Assembly: GCF_901875555.1 (NCBI RefSeq)
Contig: NZ_CABFMD010000034.1
Span: 61,605 to 125,604 of the forward strand
DNA from: Streptococcus parasanguinis
Lineage (GTDB): Bacteria; Bacillota; Bacilli; Lactobacillales; Streptococcaceae
DNA length: 64,000 nucleotides
Direction: 5' to 3'
In this document: positions 45,896-56,362 of the stretch, piece by piece
How the letters are laid out: each line of letters opens with the position of its first letter
How positions within the stretch are numbered: position 1 is the first letter of the stretch
Notes under the pieces: model-generated
Seen by the model: only the letters and a program-made list of their open reading frames with translations
Databases searched by the model: none
What the model was told of the DNA's origin: nothing
Translations under genes and position numbers: made by a program

Positions 45896-46474
45896 TTATT
45901 GTAGTCCAGTCCAGATAGCAATCGGTTGCTCCCCAGACTGATGGGGTAAAAACGTGATTGTCATCTCTTGAAGAGGAGATGGTTGTTCGATCACCAGGAG
46001 CTCGTGAGTTTGGAGAGTTTGAGTATGATTTGTTCCCCATGTGAGTGTTAGTGAACAAAGTGCATAGATCAATTGATAGCGACTTTGACTTTTGACACTC
46101 TCTTTTGGGAATATAGCACTCATATGCCCCTGATAAGAAGGCTTGTAGATCAAATTAAAGTCTTGACAAGTTCCTTGGCTAAATACAGGATCTCCCCCAT
46201 TAAAGAAGTAGCTTTGAAAGGGGTTCAAAACCACTTCATTATGATGATGGGTAAGTCGAATGGAGGCATTCAAGGGCATCAAGATTCGGTGGTAGCCAGT
46301 GAGATCGGTAAAGTTACTTTTTTCAACCTCCACCGTTGCGGTGGAGAGGCGGAAGTCAAAAGTCCGATCTGGATAACTTCCTCCCTCAGGGGAGAGGAAG
46401 AGTTGGGTGGTTTGGCCACCGGACCAGGTAGAAATTTGATAATCTGCGGGGGTAAGATGAAGGATGGTCACCAT
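45896..46474 (-). CDS. hutD: HutD-family protein
   Basis: A 192-residue cupin-like protein with the HutD signatures WSGGQTTQLFLSPEG, DFRLSTATVE and GYHRILMPL. In Pseudomonas, HutD is a non-enzymatic factor thought to limit hut expression, perhaps by binding N-formyl-glutamate or urocanate. Its presence here, with no classical HutC or HutP gene in view, makes it a possible governor of this cluster. It is 16 bp from fhs and evidently in the operon. Confidence 0.85.
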   Translation of the reverse strand: MVTILHLTPADYQISTWSGGQTTQLFLSPEGGSYPDRTFDFRLSTATVEVEKSNFTDLTGYHRILMPLNASIRLTHHHNEVVLNPFQSYFFNGGDPVFSQGTCQDFNLIYKPSYQGHMSAIFPKESVKSQSRYQLIYALCSLTLTWGTNHTQTLQTHELLVIEQPSPLQEMTITFLPHQSGEQPIAIWTGLQ

Positions 46475-46489
46475 AGGACGCCTTCTTTC

Positions 46490-48163
46490 TTAAAAGAGAC
46501 CAGTGATATTGCCTTGGGCATCGATATCAATCTTTTCACTGGCAGGTACTTTTGGTAGGCCAGGCATGGTCATGATGGTACCGGTGAGAGCCACAATGAA
46601 GCCAGCTCCTGCAGCTACCTTGAGATTGCTGATTTTAACAGTGAAATCTTTTGGTGCTCCCATCTTCTTCGCATCATCTGAGAAGGAGTATTGCGTTTTT
46701 GCCATACAGATTGGATAGCTTGAGAAGCCAAGAGCTTCCAATTCTTTAAGTTCGCGTTTGGCCGATGGTGTTAAGCTAATGCCTTTACCACCATAGACTT
46801 TTGTAACGATCTTGGTTAATTTTGTTTCGATGCTGTCTTCTTGGTCATAGACATAAGAGAAGTGGTTTTCTTCTTGAGCTAGTTGAATGACTTTTTCAGC
46901 TAGGTCGCGTCCACCAGCGCCACCATTTGCCCAGACATCTGAAATGACAACATCTACATTGCGTTTCTTACATGATTCGTATACGGCTTCAAGTTCCGCT
47001 TCTGTATCCAGAGGGAATTTATTAATGGCAACGACCACAGGTAGGCCATAGACTTCTTGGATGTTGGCCAAGTGTTTGTCTAAGTTTGGTAGACCATCGA
47101 TGACAGCTTGGACATTTTCGGTAGCCAAGTCCGCTTTGGCAACTCCACCATGCATCTTGAGGGCACGGATGGTTGCGACGAGGACAACGGCAGCAGGTTT
47201 GAGTCCTGCCATGCGGCACTTGATGTCGATGAATTTTTCAGCACCTAAGTCTGCTCCGAAGCCAGCTTCTGTCACAACATAGTCTGCATATTTGAGGGCC
47301 AGTTTAGTAGCCAGTACACTGTTACAACCGTGAGCGATATTGGCAAATGGTCCGCCGTGGATGATAGCAGGAGTATGTTCTAAGGTTTGTACCAAGTTCG
47401 GATGAATGGCATCTTTGAGCACAGCTGCCATAGCACCTCCAGCCTTGAGGTCTTTAGCTGTGACCGGTTGTCCCTGGTAGTTGTACCCAATAATGATGCG
47501 ATCGAGACGTTCTTTGAGGTCAAGGATATTTTCTGAGAGACAGAGAATAGCCATGATTTCAGAAGCAACTGTGATGTCAAAACCATCTTCACGAGGAACC
47601 CCATTTGTTTTTCCTTGAAGGCCATCGACAATATGACGGAGTTGACGGTCGTTCATATCGACCACCCGTTTCCAGGTAATCCGACGAGAATCGATGCCCA
47701 ACTCATTGCCATGATGGATATGGTTGTCAATCAAGGCTGCAAGGAGGTTATTGGCAATCCCAATGGCATGGAAGTCTCCTGTGAAGTGAAGGTTGATATC
47801 TTCCATTGGAACCACTTGGGCGTATCCACCACCGGCAGCTCCACCCTTGATTCCAAAGACAGGGCCAAGAGAAGGTTCGCGCAGGGCAATGACGGCTTTT
47901 TCACCAATAGCTGAAAGAGCATCGACCAAGCCGACAGAAGTGGTTGTCTTTCCTTCTCCAGCAGGTGTGGGAGAGATGGCTGTCACGAGGATCAGCTTTC
48001 CATCTTCCTTATCCTTGAGTTGTTCCAGTTGGTTGCTATCAATTTTTGCCTTGTATTTTCCGTAAAGCGAAATGTCGTCTTCAGTCAATCCAAGTTCAGC
48101 GGCGATATCTGTGATGGGCTTCATTTGGACAGAATTGGCAATTTCAATATCCGATAAAACCAT
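46490..48163 (-). CDS. fhs: Formate-tetrahydrofolate ligase
   Basis: A 557-residue enzyme of full length. The P-loop [15 protein letters not shown] is near 66-80, and the family stretches [20 protein letters not shown] and [13 protein letters not shown] follow. It interconverts formate plus THF plus ATP with 10-formyl-THF. In a histidine-degrading cluster, the reverse direction would let formyl-THF made from formiminoglutamate yield ATP and formate. Streptococci commonly carry another fhs elsewhere, so this is probably a pathway-dedicated copy. Start follows AAAGAAGGGA. Confidence 0.93.
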   Translation of the reverse strand: MVLSDIEIANSVQMKPITDIAAELGLTEDDISLYGKYKAKIDSNQLEQLKDKEDGKLILVTAISPTPAGEGKTTTSVGLVDALSAIGEKAVIALREPSLGPVFGIKGGAAGGGYAQVVPMEDINLHFTGDFHAIGIANNLLAALIDNHIHHGNELGIDSRRITWKRVVDMNDRQLRHIVDGLQGKTNGVPREDGFDITVASEIMAILCLSENILDLKERLDRIIIGYNYQGQPVTAKDLKAGGAMAAVLKDAIHPNLVQTLEHTPAIIHGGPFANIAHGCNSVLATKLALKYADYVVTEAGFGADLGAEKFIDIKCRMAGLKPAAVVLVATIRALKMHGGVAKADLATENVQAVIDGLPNLDKHLANIQEVYGLPVVVAINKFPLDTEAELEAVYESCKKRNVDVVISDVWANGGAGGRDLAEKVIQLAQEENHFSYVYDQEDSIETKLTKIVTKVYGGKGISLTPSAKRELKELEALGFSSYPICMAKTQYSFSDDAKKMGAPKDFTVKISNLKVAAGAGFIVALTGTIMTMPGLPKVPASEKIDIDAQGNITGLF

Positions 48164-48194
48164 AGAATCCCTTCTTTCTATTTGTTTGTTAGGT

Positions 48195-48824
48195 TTATGA
48201 TAGACTTTCTAAAATAGTTTGGTATATGTTGTCTGCAAGGTCAGAACCTGTTTGGAGGAGTTCGAGACCCTTGCCGTGGTATTCTTGGACAAAGTCTTGG
48301 TCCTTGATTCCTGAAATGTTGATCAGGACGTTGAGCCAAGCCCCTTGAAGGCCAGCTTTGAGATTGAGAGCAGCAACTCCTAAGTCACTCGCCGCATTGG
48401 TGTTGGACTTGCCAACAGCTTCTTTGGTGGTTTCAAGCGCCTCGACGATGAGCTCCATCATAGAGAAAGGAGATACTGTCGCATGTTTCAAGGCTTTTTG
48501 CATGGCTTCACGACGAGCGGCTTTCTCTTCTTCCGTTTCTTTTGGAAGATCAAAGACAGCTGATACGATATTGAAAGCTTCTGTATCCTTGTCAATAGCT
48601 TCTAGTAACTGGTCTTGGAGGTGAGCGCTTTTTTCGTGAACCCCTTTGATATGGTCTTCGAATTCAGCGTATTTTTTCTTTCCAATGGTCAGTTCACAGA
48701 CCATTTTTGTAAGGGAAATCCCATTCGCAGCGGATAGGGCAGCGGCAGAACCACCACCTGGAGCTGGAGCATCCGAACCAAGGACCTTGGCAAACTCTGT
48801 AATACTTAAGTCAACTAGTTTCAT
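48195..48824 (-). CDS. fchA: Formimidoyltetrahydrofolate cyclodeaminase
   Basis: A 209-residue all-helical FTCD_C/FchA protein with the signature [18 protein letters not shown] (near 19-36). It releases ammonia from 5-formimino-THF and gives 5,10-methenyl-THF. It is the partner of the transferase gene 11 bp upstream; in vertebrates the two domains form a single protein. ATG follows AAGGGGAGC. Confidence 0.92.
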   Translation of the reverse strand: MKLVDLSITEFAKVLGSDAPAPGGGSAAALSAANGISLTKMVCELTIGKKKYAEFEDHIKGVHEKSAHLQDQLLEAIDKDTEAFNIVSAVFDLPKETEEEKAARREAMQKALKHATVSPFSMMELIVEALETTKEAVGKSNTNAASDLGVAALNLKAGLQGAWLNVLINISGIKDQDFVQEYHGKGLELLQTGSDLADNIYQTILESLS

Positions 48825-48835
48825 AGCTCCCCTTT

Positions 48836-49735
48836 CTAACCCAACAAGTGATTTTCCAAGACTTGTTTGCTGTAGTCAAAGTCTTCTAATTGCAAGTAGT
48901 ATTCAGCAGAGTCGATCAAAGCCTTAGCAGGAGCGAGTCCGATAAGTTCTGTTCCGATGATGCGAACACCGTAGCGTTGTGCTTCGAAACGAACGGTTTC
49001 AACGACACGATACAGCGGGAATTGTTCTAAGTTGACCATGTTGATGGAGACTTGGGCGATGTTACGATCTTCTAGCATGACACCGATCGCTTTACAGTAT
49101 TTGTATCCACCGCTTGATCCGCGAATGATTTTAGAAATTTTATTGGCAATATTTAGATCATCTGTGTCAAGGTTAATATTGAAAGCAACGAGTGGCATAC
49201 GGACACCAACGGCTGTAACCCCTGCAGTTGGGTGAATCTTGCGTTCGCCGTAGTCTGGCTTCCAGTCTTCTTCCAACAATTTTTCTGGCATTCCTTCAAA
49301 TTGTCCTTTGCGCACTTTAGCCAAGTTTTTCCGTTCTGGACGAGTTGCGGCATCTTCGTAAAGGAAGATTGGAATACCTAATTCGCGATTGATGCGTTCG
49401 GCCACTTTATTAGCGATTTCAACACATTCGGCTGTAGTGATATCTTTAACCGGAACAAATGGACAAACGTCCGTTGCCCCCATACGAGGGTGTTCGCCTT
49501 CGTGCTTGGTCATATCAATGTTTTCAGAAGCATATTTCACCAATTGGAAAGCCACTTCCTGAATGCTTTCTTCATCCCCAACGAGTGTAAAGACGCTACG
49601 ATTGTGACTGGCATCAGACGAGTAGTCGAGTAAAGTGACACCTGGAATACTTTTTGCTGTTGCGGCTAATCCGTCGATCACAGCCTGATTGCGTCCTTCA
49701 GAGAAGTTTGGAATACACTCAACAATTTTTGCCAT
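48836..49735 (-). CDS. ftcD: Glutamate formimidoyltransferase
   Basis: A 299-residue protein matching the formiminotransferase domain of vertebrate FTCD: ECIPNFSEGRN at the start, GEHPRMGATDVCPFVPVK near 79-97 with the catalytic His, and HPTAGVTAVGVRMPLVAFNI near 166. It passes the formimino group from formiminoglutamate to THF, giving glutamate. With FchA and Fhs it forms a folate-linked exit for the histidine carbon. Start follows AAAGAGG. Confidence 0.93.
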   Translation of the reverse strand: MAKIVECIPNFSEGRNQAVIDGLAATAKSIPGVTLLDYSSDASHNRSVFTLVGDEESIQEVAFQLVKYASENIDMTKHEGEHPRMGATDVCPFVPVKDITTAECVEIANKVAERINRELGIPIFLYEDAATRPERKNLAKVRKGQFEGMPEKLLEEDWKPDYGERKIHPTAGVTAVGVRMPLVAFNINLDTDDLNIANKISKIIRGSSGGYKYCKAIGVMLEDRNIAQVSINMVNLEQFPLYRVVETVRFEAQRYGVRIIGTELIGLAPAKALIDSAEYYLQLEDFDYSKQVLENHLLG

Positions 49736-49818
49736 ATGATTACCTCTTTTTATAGGAGAAGTTGGGGAGGAGAAGTCTTTGTATTTTCCTCCCCCTTCTC
49801 AGATTTTATTTTTTGATG

Positions 49819-51849
49819 TTAAAACAATTTTTGAACCGCATCTTTGACCAAATCTTCATCTGCAAGATAAGGAATGGTGATGTGGTCTGTTCCTGCATGG
49901 AGACGGTTGTACTCGATCGCTGTTTCAATAGCATGATCGTTCCGTGCCCAGTTCCGACGAGCAACCCCTCCCATGGTATCCCATGAAATAGCAGATTTGA
50001 TAATTTCATCGATTCGGTGACTACCGTCTAGTACGAGACCAAAGCCACCGTTGATAGCTTTACCGATGCCAGTACCACCACCATTATGGAGAGCCACGAG
50101 ACTCATACCACGAGCAGCGTTACCAGCGTAACATTGAACCGCCATATCACAAGTGACATTCGATCCATCTTTGATGTTTGATGTTTCACGGAATGGAGCA
50201 TCTGTACCAGATACGTCGTGGTGGTCACGTCCGATCATGACTGGTCCAATCTTGCCTTGGCGAATGAGTTCATTGAATTTCAGAGCAATGTTGACACGAC
50301 CCATACAATCTTGGTAGAGGATACGAGCTTGGGTACCAACCACCAGTTGGTTCTTTTCAGCATCGCGAATCCAGTTGTAGTTGTCGCGGTCTTGGTAGCG
50401 ACGAGTTGGATCGATCGCTTCCATCGCTGCATGGTCGGTTGCAATCAAGTCTTCATGTTTACCGCTGAGGCAGACCCAACGGAATGGACCATATCCATAG
50501 TCAAAGAGCATAGGTCCCATGATATCTTCTACATAAGATGGCCAAATGAAGCCGTCCTTGTCATCCAAGCCATTCTTAGAAATTTCCTTGATGCCTGAGT
50601 CGTAAACAGATTTCATGAAGGCATTACCGTAGTCGAAGAAGTAGGTGCCCTTAGCAGTTAAATCTTTAATCACTGCGAAGTGACGAGCCAAGGTTTCATC
50701 TACCAAGCGATGGAAGGTTTCTTTGTCTTCTGCCAGCAAACGTGTCCGTTCTTCAAAGCTGATCCCAACCGGGCAATAGCCGCCATCATAAACGTTGTGA
50801 CAAGAGGTTTGGTCAGACAAGAGATGAACATGAACTTGGTGTTCGTTGACATATTCGAGCAAGTCCACGATATTACCATGGTAGGCAATGGAAGTTGATT
50901 CACCAGCTTCCAGGGCTGCTTGAGCCAATTTCACAGCTTCTTCCGCACTGTCTGTCACTTGGCTAATCCAACCTTGAGAGTGGCGCGTTTCGATCCGAGA
51001 GCGGTCCACTTCAGCGACGATGGCAACCGCTTTTGCGATTTCAGCTGCTTTCCCTTGAGCACCGCTCATCCCACCGAGACCAGATGAAATGAAGAGTTTA
51101 CCGGTCAAGTCGCCATCATCAGGCACGCCGAGTTTAAGACGACCAGCATTGAGAAGGGTGTTGAAGGTACCGTGAACGATCCCTTGAGGTCCGATGTACA
51201 TCCAGCCACCTGCAGTCATTTGACCGTAGTTGGTTACTCCCATTTCTTCAGCGATTTCCCAGTCGCGCATATTGTCATACTCACCAATCAAGAGACCGTT
51301 GGTGATGACGACACGAGGAGCTTCTGGTTTCGATTTAAAGAGGCCAAGTGGGTGACCAGATTCAACGACCAAGGTTTGGTCTTCTGTCATCACTTCCAAG
51401 TATTTCTTGATCAAGTTGTATTGCATCCAGTTGGCACAGACAGATCCTGTTTCCCCATAAGTGACCAATTCATAAGGATAAAGGGCAATTTCAAAGCTCA
51501 AGTTGTTGTCGATCATGACCTGCATAGCCTTAGCAGCAGTGCATTTTCCTTTGTACTCATCAATTGGTTTTCCATAGATGCGATCTTTTGGACGGAAGCG
51601 ATAGCCATAGATCCGACCGCGAGTTTTCAGTTCTTCCAGAAATTCTGGGATCAACTCTTGGTGGAATTTTTTAGGAATGTAACGCAAAGCATTTTTAAGG
51701 GCAATTTCGGTCTGAGCTTGCGTTAAGCGGAAGCCTCTATCAGGTGCACGACGGATGCCTTCTTGAAAAGTCGCCTTTTCAGGTAGGACATCAAAGTCAA
51801 GTTTGACAGACATAGCTGCTGCAATTTCTTTCTCGTCTATAAATGACAT
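49819..51849 (-). CDS. hutU: Urocanate hydratase
   Basis: A 676-residue NAD-dependent urocanase that converts urocanate to imidazolonepropionate. The family stretches GGWMYIGPQGIVHGT and SGLGGMSGAQGKA are present, as is the conserved active-site Cys region DCMGRVNIALKFNE. It is longer than the usual 550-560-residue enzyme and belongs to the long subgroup. The ATG at 51849 follows TAAGGAGGG. An in-frame start 22 codons earlier lies in the promoter region and is rejected. It is the first gene of the minus-strand hut unit. Confidence 0.93.
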   Translation of the reverse strand: MSFIDEKEIAAAMSVKLDFDVLPEKATFQEGIRRAPDRGFRLTQAQTEIALKNALRYIPKKFHQELIPEFLEELKTRGRIYGYRFRPKDRIYGKPIDEYKGKCTAAKAMQVMIDNNLSFEIALYPYELVTYGETGSVCANWMQYNLIKKYLEVMTEDQTLVVESGHPLGLFKSKPEAPRVVITNGLLIGEYDNMRDWEIAEEMGVTNYGQMTAGGWMYIGPQGIVHGTFNTLLNAGRLKLGVPDDGDLTGKLFISSGLGGMSGAQGKAAEIAKAVAIVAEVDRSRIETRHSQGWISQVTDSAEEAVKLAQAALEAGESTSIAYHGNIVDLLEYVNEHQVHVHLLSDQTSCHNVYDGGYCPVGISFEERTRLLAEDKETFHRLVDETLARHFAVIKDLTAKGTYFFDYGNAFMKSVYDSGIKEISKNGLDDKDGFIWPSYVEDIMGPMLFDYGYGPFRWVCLSGKHEDLIATDHAAMEAIDPTRRYQDRDNYNWIRDAEKNQLVVGTQARILYQDCMGRVNIALKFNELIRQGKIGPVMIGRDHHDVSGTDAPFRETSNIKDGSNVTCDMAVQCYAGNAARGMSLVALHNGGGTGIGKAINGGFGLVLDGSHRIDEIIKSAISWDTMGGVARRNWARNDHAIETAIEYNRLHAGTDHITIPYLADEDLVKDAVQKLF

Positions 51850-51910
51850 AGCAGAACCCTCCTTATTTTTGGATTGTGAATTTGTATTTTCTTTATTGTA
51901 TCCAAGAAAC

Positions 51911-52015
51911 GTCAATAAAGAGTCAAAAAAAAATATAATTGTTAATAAAGCAAAAAAAGATGAGGGGAAAACTTTTTGACTTTTTTTTGACGCTTTTTCT
52001 GTAGAATTGTAAAAT
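51911..52015. promoter_or_regulatory. Divergent hutU/hutI control region with paired TTGAC repeats
   Basis: For hutI, TTGACG (51987-51992), 17 bp, TAAAAT (52010-52015) form a promoter, and a second TTGAC lies 11 bp before (51976-51980). For hutU on the minus strand the same TTGAC-N6-TTGAC pattern occurs at 51926-51922 and 51915-51911, in a T-rich context like that of hutI. The matching layout on both sides suggests that one regulator controls both directions. Confidence 0.6.
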
Positions 52016-52048
52016 GAATAACGATGGAAATAGAAAGGAATGTTTCAT

Positions 52049-53296
52049 ATGTCAGCTGATATCCTATTAACCCACTTTAACCAATTGTTTTGTCCAAATG
52101 ATCTGGGTCATCCTCTCTATGGTAAGGAGATGGCAGAGGCAAAAATTCTTTCAGATGCTTATATCGCCATTAAAGATGGAAAGATTCTTGCAGTTGGGAC
52201 AGGGCAACCAGCCCCAGAACTGATCGATGACCATACGGAAGTAAAATCCTATGAAGGAAAAGTTGCAACCCCTGGCCTGATTGATTGCCACACCCACTTA
52301 GTCTATGGAGGCAGTCGGGAGCATGAATTTGCTAAAAAGTTAGCAGGTGTTTCTTACTTAGACATCCTCGCCCAAGGCGGAGGGATTCTAAGCACCGTTC
52401 GGGCGACACGGGAAGCTTCCTTTGATGATCTCTATGACAAATCCGAACGACTGTTGGACTATATGTTGCGCCATGGGGTGACAACTGTTGAAGCGAAAAG
52501 CGGTTACGGTTTGGATTGGGAAACTGAAAAACGCCAGTTGGATGTTGTCGCTGCACTGGATCGGGATCATCAAATAGACTTGGTATCTACCTTTATGGCA
52601 GCCCATGCGATTCCTACAGAGTACAAGGGCCGTTCTCAAGAATATTTAGATCTCATTGTGGAACAAATGCTTCCGAAAGTGAAAGAAGGACAGTTAGCTG
52701 AGTTCTGTGATATCTTCTGTGAAAAAGGGGTCTTTACAGCAGATGAATCTCGCTATCTTCTTTCTAAAGCCAAGGAGATGGGCTTCAAACTGCGGATTCA
52801 TGCCGATGAGATCGAATCCATTGGAGGTGTTGATGTGGCAGCTGAATTGGAATCCACCAGTGCCGAACACCTGATGGTCATTACCGATGAGGGAATCGAA
52901 AAACTGGCAAAAGCAAAAGTTATTGGAAATCTTTTGCCGGCAACAACCTTTAGCCTCATGGAAGATACTTATGCACCGGCTCGTAAGATGTTGGACGCTG
53001 GCATGGCTATTACCCTAACAACAGACAGCAATCCAGGATCTTGTCCAACAGCCAATCTTCAGTTTGCCATGCATCTGGGGTGCTTCATGATGCACCTAAC
53101 TCCAGTGGAAATTCTCAATGCAGTGACCATTAATGCAGCCTATTCAGTAGATCGTGCTAAAACGATCGGTTCTTTCGATGCTGGCAAACAGGCTGACATT
53201 ACCATCTTTGATGCACCAAATCTAGACTATCTCTTCTATTTCTTTGCGACAAATCTAGTGACAGATGTCTACAAGAAAGGTCAAAAAGTCATTTAA
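52049..53296 (+). CDS. hutI: Imidazolonepropionase
   Basis: A 415-residue amidohydrolase that opens the imidazolone ring to formiminoglutamate, the third step of histidine breakdown. Metal ligands are [14 protein letters not shown] (His-x-His near 78-80), a His in [17 protein letters not shown] and the Asp in [11 protein letters not shown]. The ATG at 52049 is preferred, since AAAGGA ends directly before the ATG at 52040, which leaves no spacing. It is transcribed away from the rest of the hut genes. Confidence 0.93.
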   Translation: MSADILLTHFNQLFCPNDLGHPLYGKEMAEAKILSDAYIAIKDGKILAVGTGQPAPELIDDHTEVKSYEGKVATPGLIDCHTHLVYGGSREHEFAKKLAGVSYLDILAQGGGILSTVRATREASFDDLYDKSERLLDYMLRHGVTTVEAKSGYGLDWETEKRQLDVVAALDRDHQIDLVSTFMAAHAIPTEYKGRSQEYLDLIVEQMLPKVKEGQLAEFCDIFCEKGVFTADESRYLLSKAKEMGFKLRIHADEIESIGGVDVAAELESTSAEHLMVITDEGIEKLAKAKVIGNLLPATTFSLMEDTYAPARKMLDAGMAITLTTDSNPGSCPTANLQFAMHLGCFMMHLTPVEILNAVTINAAYSVDRAKTIGSFDAGKQADITIFDAPNLDYLFYFFATNLVTDVYKKGQKVI

Positions 53297-53314
53297 ACTA
53301 CTCTATTTCAGTCG

Positions 53315-53354
53315 AGACCTTGCTGGTTTGTAAAAATCAGCAAAGTCTTTTTTT
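53315..53354 (+). terminator. Terminator of hutI
   Basis: GACCTTGCTG and CAGCAAAGTC arms over a GTTTGTAAAAAT loop, followed by seven T. Confidence 0.75.
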
Positions 53355-53545
53355 AACTGTATCCCTGTAGGGAATGGGACCGCTTTAGTAGGAAATTAAA
53401 ATTTGACGTTCAAAGAATATTTTTCTTACTTTCTAATGTACAAAAAGGGAAAATCTTGATAGAATAGAGGTAATATTGAGTATTTTCTTCAATATCATCT
53501 GTTTAACCTTAAAAAAACAGATTGTTTAAACTATTCATCAAACGA

Positions 53546-53567
53546 ACAGGTTGTTCAACAAACCTGT
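53546..53567 (+). promoter_or_regulatory. Inverted repeat in the xfp leader
   Basis: ACAGGTT (53546-53552) and AACCTGT (53561-53567) form a hairpin or operator 22 bp before the xfp start. A related motif (ACAGATTGTTTAAAC, near 53517-53531) precedes it. A TAGAAT -10 is near 53461, so both motifs lie in the transcribed leader. The rest of 53355-53545 shows no gene. Confidence 0.4.
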
Positions 53568-53589
53568 CTAGAAATTGTGAGGAGACAAG

Positions 53590-55974
53590 ATGACTGTCGA
53601 TTATAACAGCAAAGCTTACTTGGATAAAGTAGACGCTTGGTGGCGTGCAGCCAACTACATTTCAGCTGCTCAAATGTACTTAAAAGATAACCCATTGTTG
53701 AAGCGTGAAGTCGTTGAAAATGACTTGAAGGCTCACCCAATCGGGCACTGGGGAACTGTACCAGGGCAAAACTTTATCTATGCTCACTTGAACCGTACCA
53801 TCAACAAATACGACTTGGATATGTTCTACATTGAAGGACCAGGTCACGGTGGACAAGTGATGGTATCTAACTCTTACTTAGATGGTTCATATACTGAATT
53901 GAATCCAACTATCCCTCAAAACGAAGAAGGTTTCAAACACTTGTGTAAGATCTTCTCATTCCCAGGAGGGATCGCTTCTCACGCGGCGCCTGAAACACCA
54001 GGATCTATCCATGAAGGGGGAGAACTTGGTTATGCCCTTTCTCACGCTGTAGGTGCTGTATTGGATAATCCAGATGTGATTGCTGCAACAGTGATCGGTG
54101 ACGGTGAAGGAGAAACAGGTCCATTGATGGCAGGATGGTTGTCAAATACCTTCTTGAACCCAGTCAACGATGGTGCTGTTCTTCCAATCTTCTACCTCAA
54201 CGGAGGAAAGATCCACAACCCAACGATCTTCGAACGCAAAACAGACGAAGAATTGGCCCTCTTCTTTGAAGGTCTTGGTTGGAAACCAATCTTTGCAAAC
54301 GTAACCGCTATTTCTGATGACCACGAAGCTGCTCACGCTTTGTTTGCAGAGAAATTGGACGAAGCGATTGAAGAAATCAAGAAAGTCCAAGCAGAAGCTC
54401 GTAAAGGTTCTGCAGAAGAAGCAACTCAACCAGTATATCCTGTCTTGATTGCTCGTATTCCTAAAGGTTGGACTGGTCCAAAAGCTTGGGAGGGAACACC
54501 AATTGAGGGTGGCTTCCGTGCTCACCAAGTTCCGATCCCAGTAGATGCTCATCACATGGAGCATGTGGATGCCCTTCTTTCATGGTTGGAATCTTACCGT
54601 CCAGCTGAGTTGTTTGACGAAACTGGTAAATTACTTCCTGAAATTGCTGAAATCGCACCAAAAGGTGACCGTCGCATGGCCATGAACCCAATCACAAACG
54701 CAGGTGTCATCAAACCAATGAACACAGCTGATTGGAAGAAACATGCCTTCAAGATTGAAACACCAGGTGCTATCATGGCGCAAGATATGATCGAATTTGG
54801 TAAGTATGCGGCAGACCTTGTGGAAGCCAACCCAGACAACTTCCGTATCTTTGGACCAGATGAAACCAAATCAAACCGTCTTCAAGAAGTTTTCACACGT
54901 ACAAGCCGTCAATGGTTAGGACGTATGAAACCAGACTACGATGAAGCTTTGAGCCCTGCTGGACGTGTGATTGACTCTCAATTGTCAGAACACCAAGCAG
55001 AAGGAATGCTTGAAGGATATGTCTTGACAGGTCGTCATGGATTCTTCGCATCTTACGAATCCTTCCTTCGTGTCGTAGACTCTATGATTACGCAACACTT
55101 CAAATGGTTGCGTAAATCTAAGACTCACACGACATGGCGTAAAAACTACCCTGCCTTGAACTTGATTGCGACTTCAACAGTCTTCCAACAAGACCACAAT
55201 GGTTACACTCACCAAGATCCAGGTATCTTGACTCACTTGGCTGAGAAAACTCCTGAATACATCCGTGAGTACTTGCCAGCAGATACCAATACCTTGCTTG
55301 CAGTGATGGACCAAGCCTTCAAGGGAGAAGATGTGATCAACTTGATTGTTTCTTCTAAACACCCGCGTCCTCAATTCTACTCAGCAGCTGAAGCTGAAGA
55401 ATTGGTTCGTGAAGGATACAAGGTGATCGATTGGGCATCAACTGTTTCAGCAGATGAAGAGCCAGATCTAGTTATTGCAGCAGCAGGTACAGAGCCAAAC
55501 TTAGAGGCACTTGCAGCCGTAACGATTCTTCACAAAGCCTTCCCAGAATTGAAGATCCGCTTTGTCAATGTTGTAGACATCTTGAAATTGCGTCACCCAT
55601 CCGTCGATGCGCGTGGACTTTCAGATGAAGAGTTCGACAAGGTCTTCACTGCTGACAAACCAGTTATCTTTGCCTTCCATGGTTACGAAGGTATGATCCG
55701 TGATATCTTCTTCAACCGTCACAACCATAATCTTCGTGTGCATGGTTACCGTGAAAACGGGGATATCACAACACCATTTGATATGCGTGTCATGTCTGAG
55801 TTGGATCGCTTCCACTTGGCACAAGATGCAGCTAATGCAGCTCTTGGAGAAGCAGCAAGCGAATTTGCAGCTCAAATGGATGAAACAGTAGCCTTCCACA
55901 ACGCCTATATCCGTGAAAATGGAGATGACATTCCAGAAGTTCAAAATTGGAAATGGGAAAACGTAAATAAATAA
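53590..55974 (+). CDS. xfp: Xylulose-5-phosphate/fructose-6-phosphate phosphoketolase
   Basis: A 794-residue TPP enzyme that splits xylulose-5-P (and fructose-6-P) into acetyl phosphate and a triose or tetrose phosphate. Phosphoketolase marks are [17 protein letters not shown] (near 52-68), [20 protein letters not shown] (near 80-99), the TPP motif [10 protein letters not shown] (near 155), and GYTHQDPG in the C-terminal half. It provides a pentose shunt with extra ATP through acetyl phosphate. Codon use is strongly biased, so expression is probably high. ATG follows GTGAGGAGAC. Confidence 0.95.
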   Translation: MTVDYNSKAYLDKVDAWWRAANYISAAQMYLKDNPLLKREVVENDLKAHPIGHWGTVPGQNFIYAHLNRTINKYDLDMFYIEGPGHGGQVMVSNSYLDGSYTELNPTIPQNEEGFKHLCKIFSFPGGIASHAAPETPGSIHEGGELGYALSHAVGAVLDNPDVIAATVIGDGEGETGPLMAGWLSNTFLNPVNDGAVLPIFYLNGGKIHNPTIFERKTDEELALFFEGLGWKPIFANVTAISDDHEAAHALFAEKLDEAIEEIKKVQAEARKGSAEEATQPVYPVLIARIPKGWTGPKAWEGTPIEGGFRAHQVPIPVDAHHMEHVDALLSWLESYRPAELFDETGKLLPEIAEIAPKGDRRMAMNPITNAGVIKPMNTADWKKHAFKIETPGAIMAQDMIEFGKYAADLVEANPDNFRIFGPDETKSNRLQEVFTRTSRQWLGRMKPDYDEALSPAGRVIDSQLSEHQAEGMLEGYVLTGRHGFFASYESFLRVVDSMITQHFKWLRKSKTHTTWRKNYPALNLIATSTVFQQDHNGYTHQDPGILTHLAEKTPEYIREYLPADTNTLLAVMDQAFKGEDVINLIVSSKHPRPQFYSAAEAEELVREGYKVIDWASTVSADEEPDLVIAAAGTEPNLEALAAVTILHKAFPELKIRFVNVVDILKLRHPSVDARGLSDEEFDKVFTADKPVIFAFHGYEGMIRDIFFNRHNHNLRVHGYRENGDITTPFDMRVMSELDRFHLAQDAANAALGEAASEFAAQMDETVAFHNAYIRENGDDIPEVQNWKWENVNK

Positions 55975-55979
55975 GAAGA

Positions 55980-56007
55980 AGAGCCGGAACAATCCGGCTT
56001 TTTTTCT
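55980..56007 (+). terminator. Terminator of xfp
   Basis: AGCCGGA and TCCGGCT arms over ACAA, followed by seven T. Confidence 0.9.
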
Positions 56008-56298
56008 TATTTAGACCGTCTTTTACATTTCCACTTGCTTTTTTTGAAACAGTTAAGCGCTGTTTCATCAGTTTGTGGAAGTCTTCTATCCACATAGGGT
56101 GGAATCACCTTGTGGATTGCATCAATGATGCTAGCGGTAAAAGAATTTTATATTTTTTAAAAAATATTTGATTAGCCCATCAGTAGCTAGGTGAATGATT
56201 TCCTAAAATAAAAAAGAATGCTGGAAAGTGGGATTGCTTGAGAAAGAAAATTACAAACGAATTCCAGTTTCTACAGTCAATCTGTTTTTATATCTCGG
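56008..56298. other. Intergenic stretch without a credible gene
   Basis: About 290 AT-rich bases between xfp and bioY. The only structure noted is a TGAAACAG/CTGTTTCA hairpin (56045-56052, 56060-56067) without a T-run. No coding frame with a ribosome site was found. Confidence 0.6.
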
Positions 56299-56357
56299 TT
56301 GACTATTAAGGGGTTGTTTGGTATAATAGGTTAACCGTATTTAAAAGTGAGGTTAAC
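56299..56357 (+). promoter_or_regulatory. bioY promoter with duplicated GGTTAAC operator
   Basis: TTGACT (56299-56304), 17 bp, TATAAT (56322-56327). GGTTAAC occurs at 56329-56335, covering the transcription start, and again at 56351-56357, just before the start codon. The 22-bp repeat spacing (two helical turns) fits a dimeric repressor such as BirA, which controls bioY in many Firmicutes; the assignment is inferred. Confidence 0.7.
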
Positions 56358-56362
56358 TAAAA

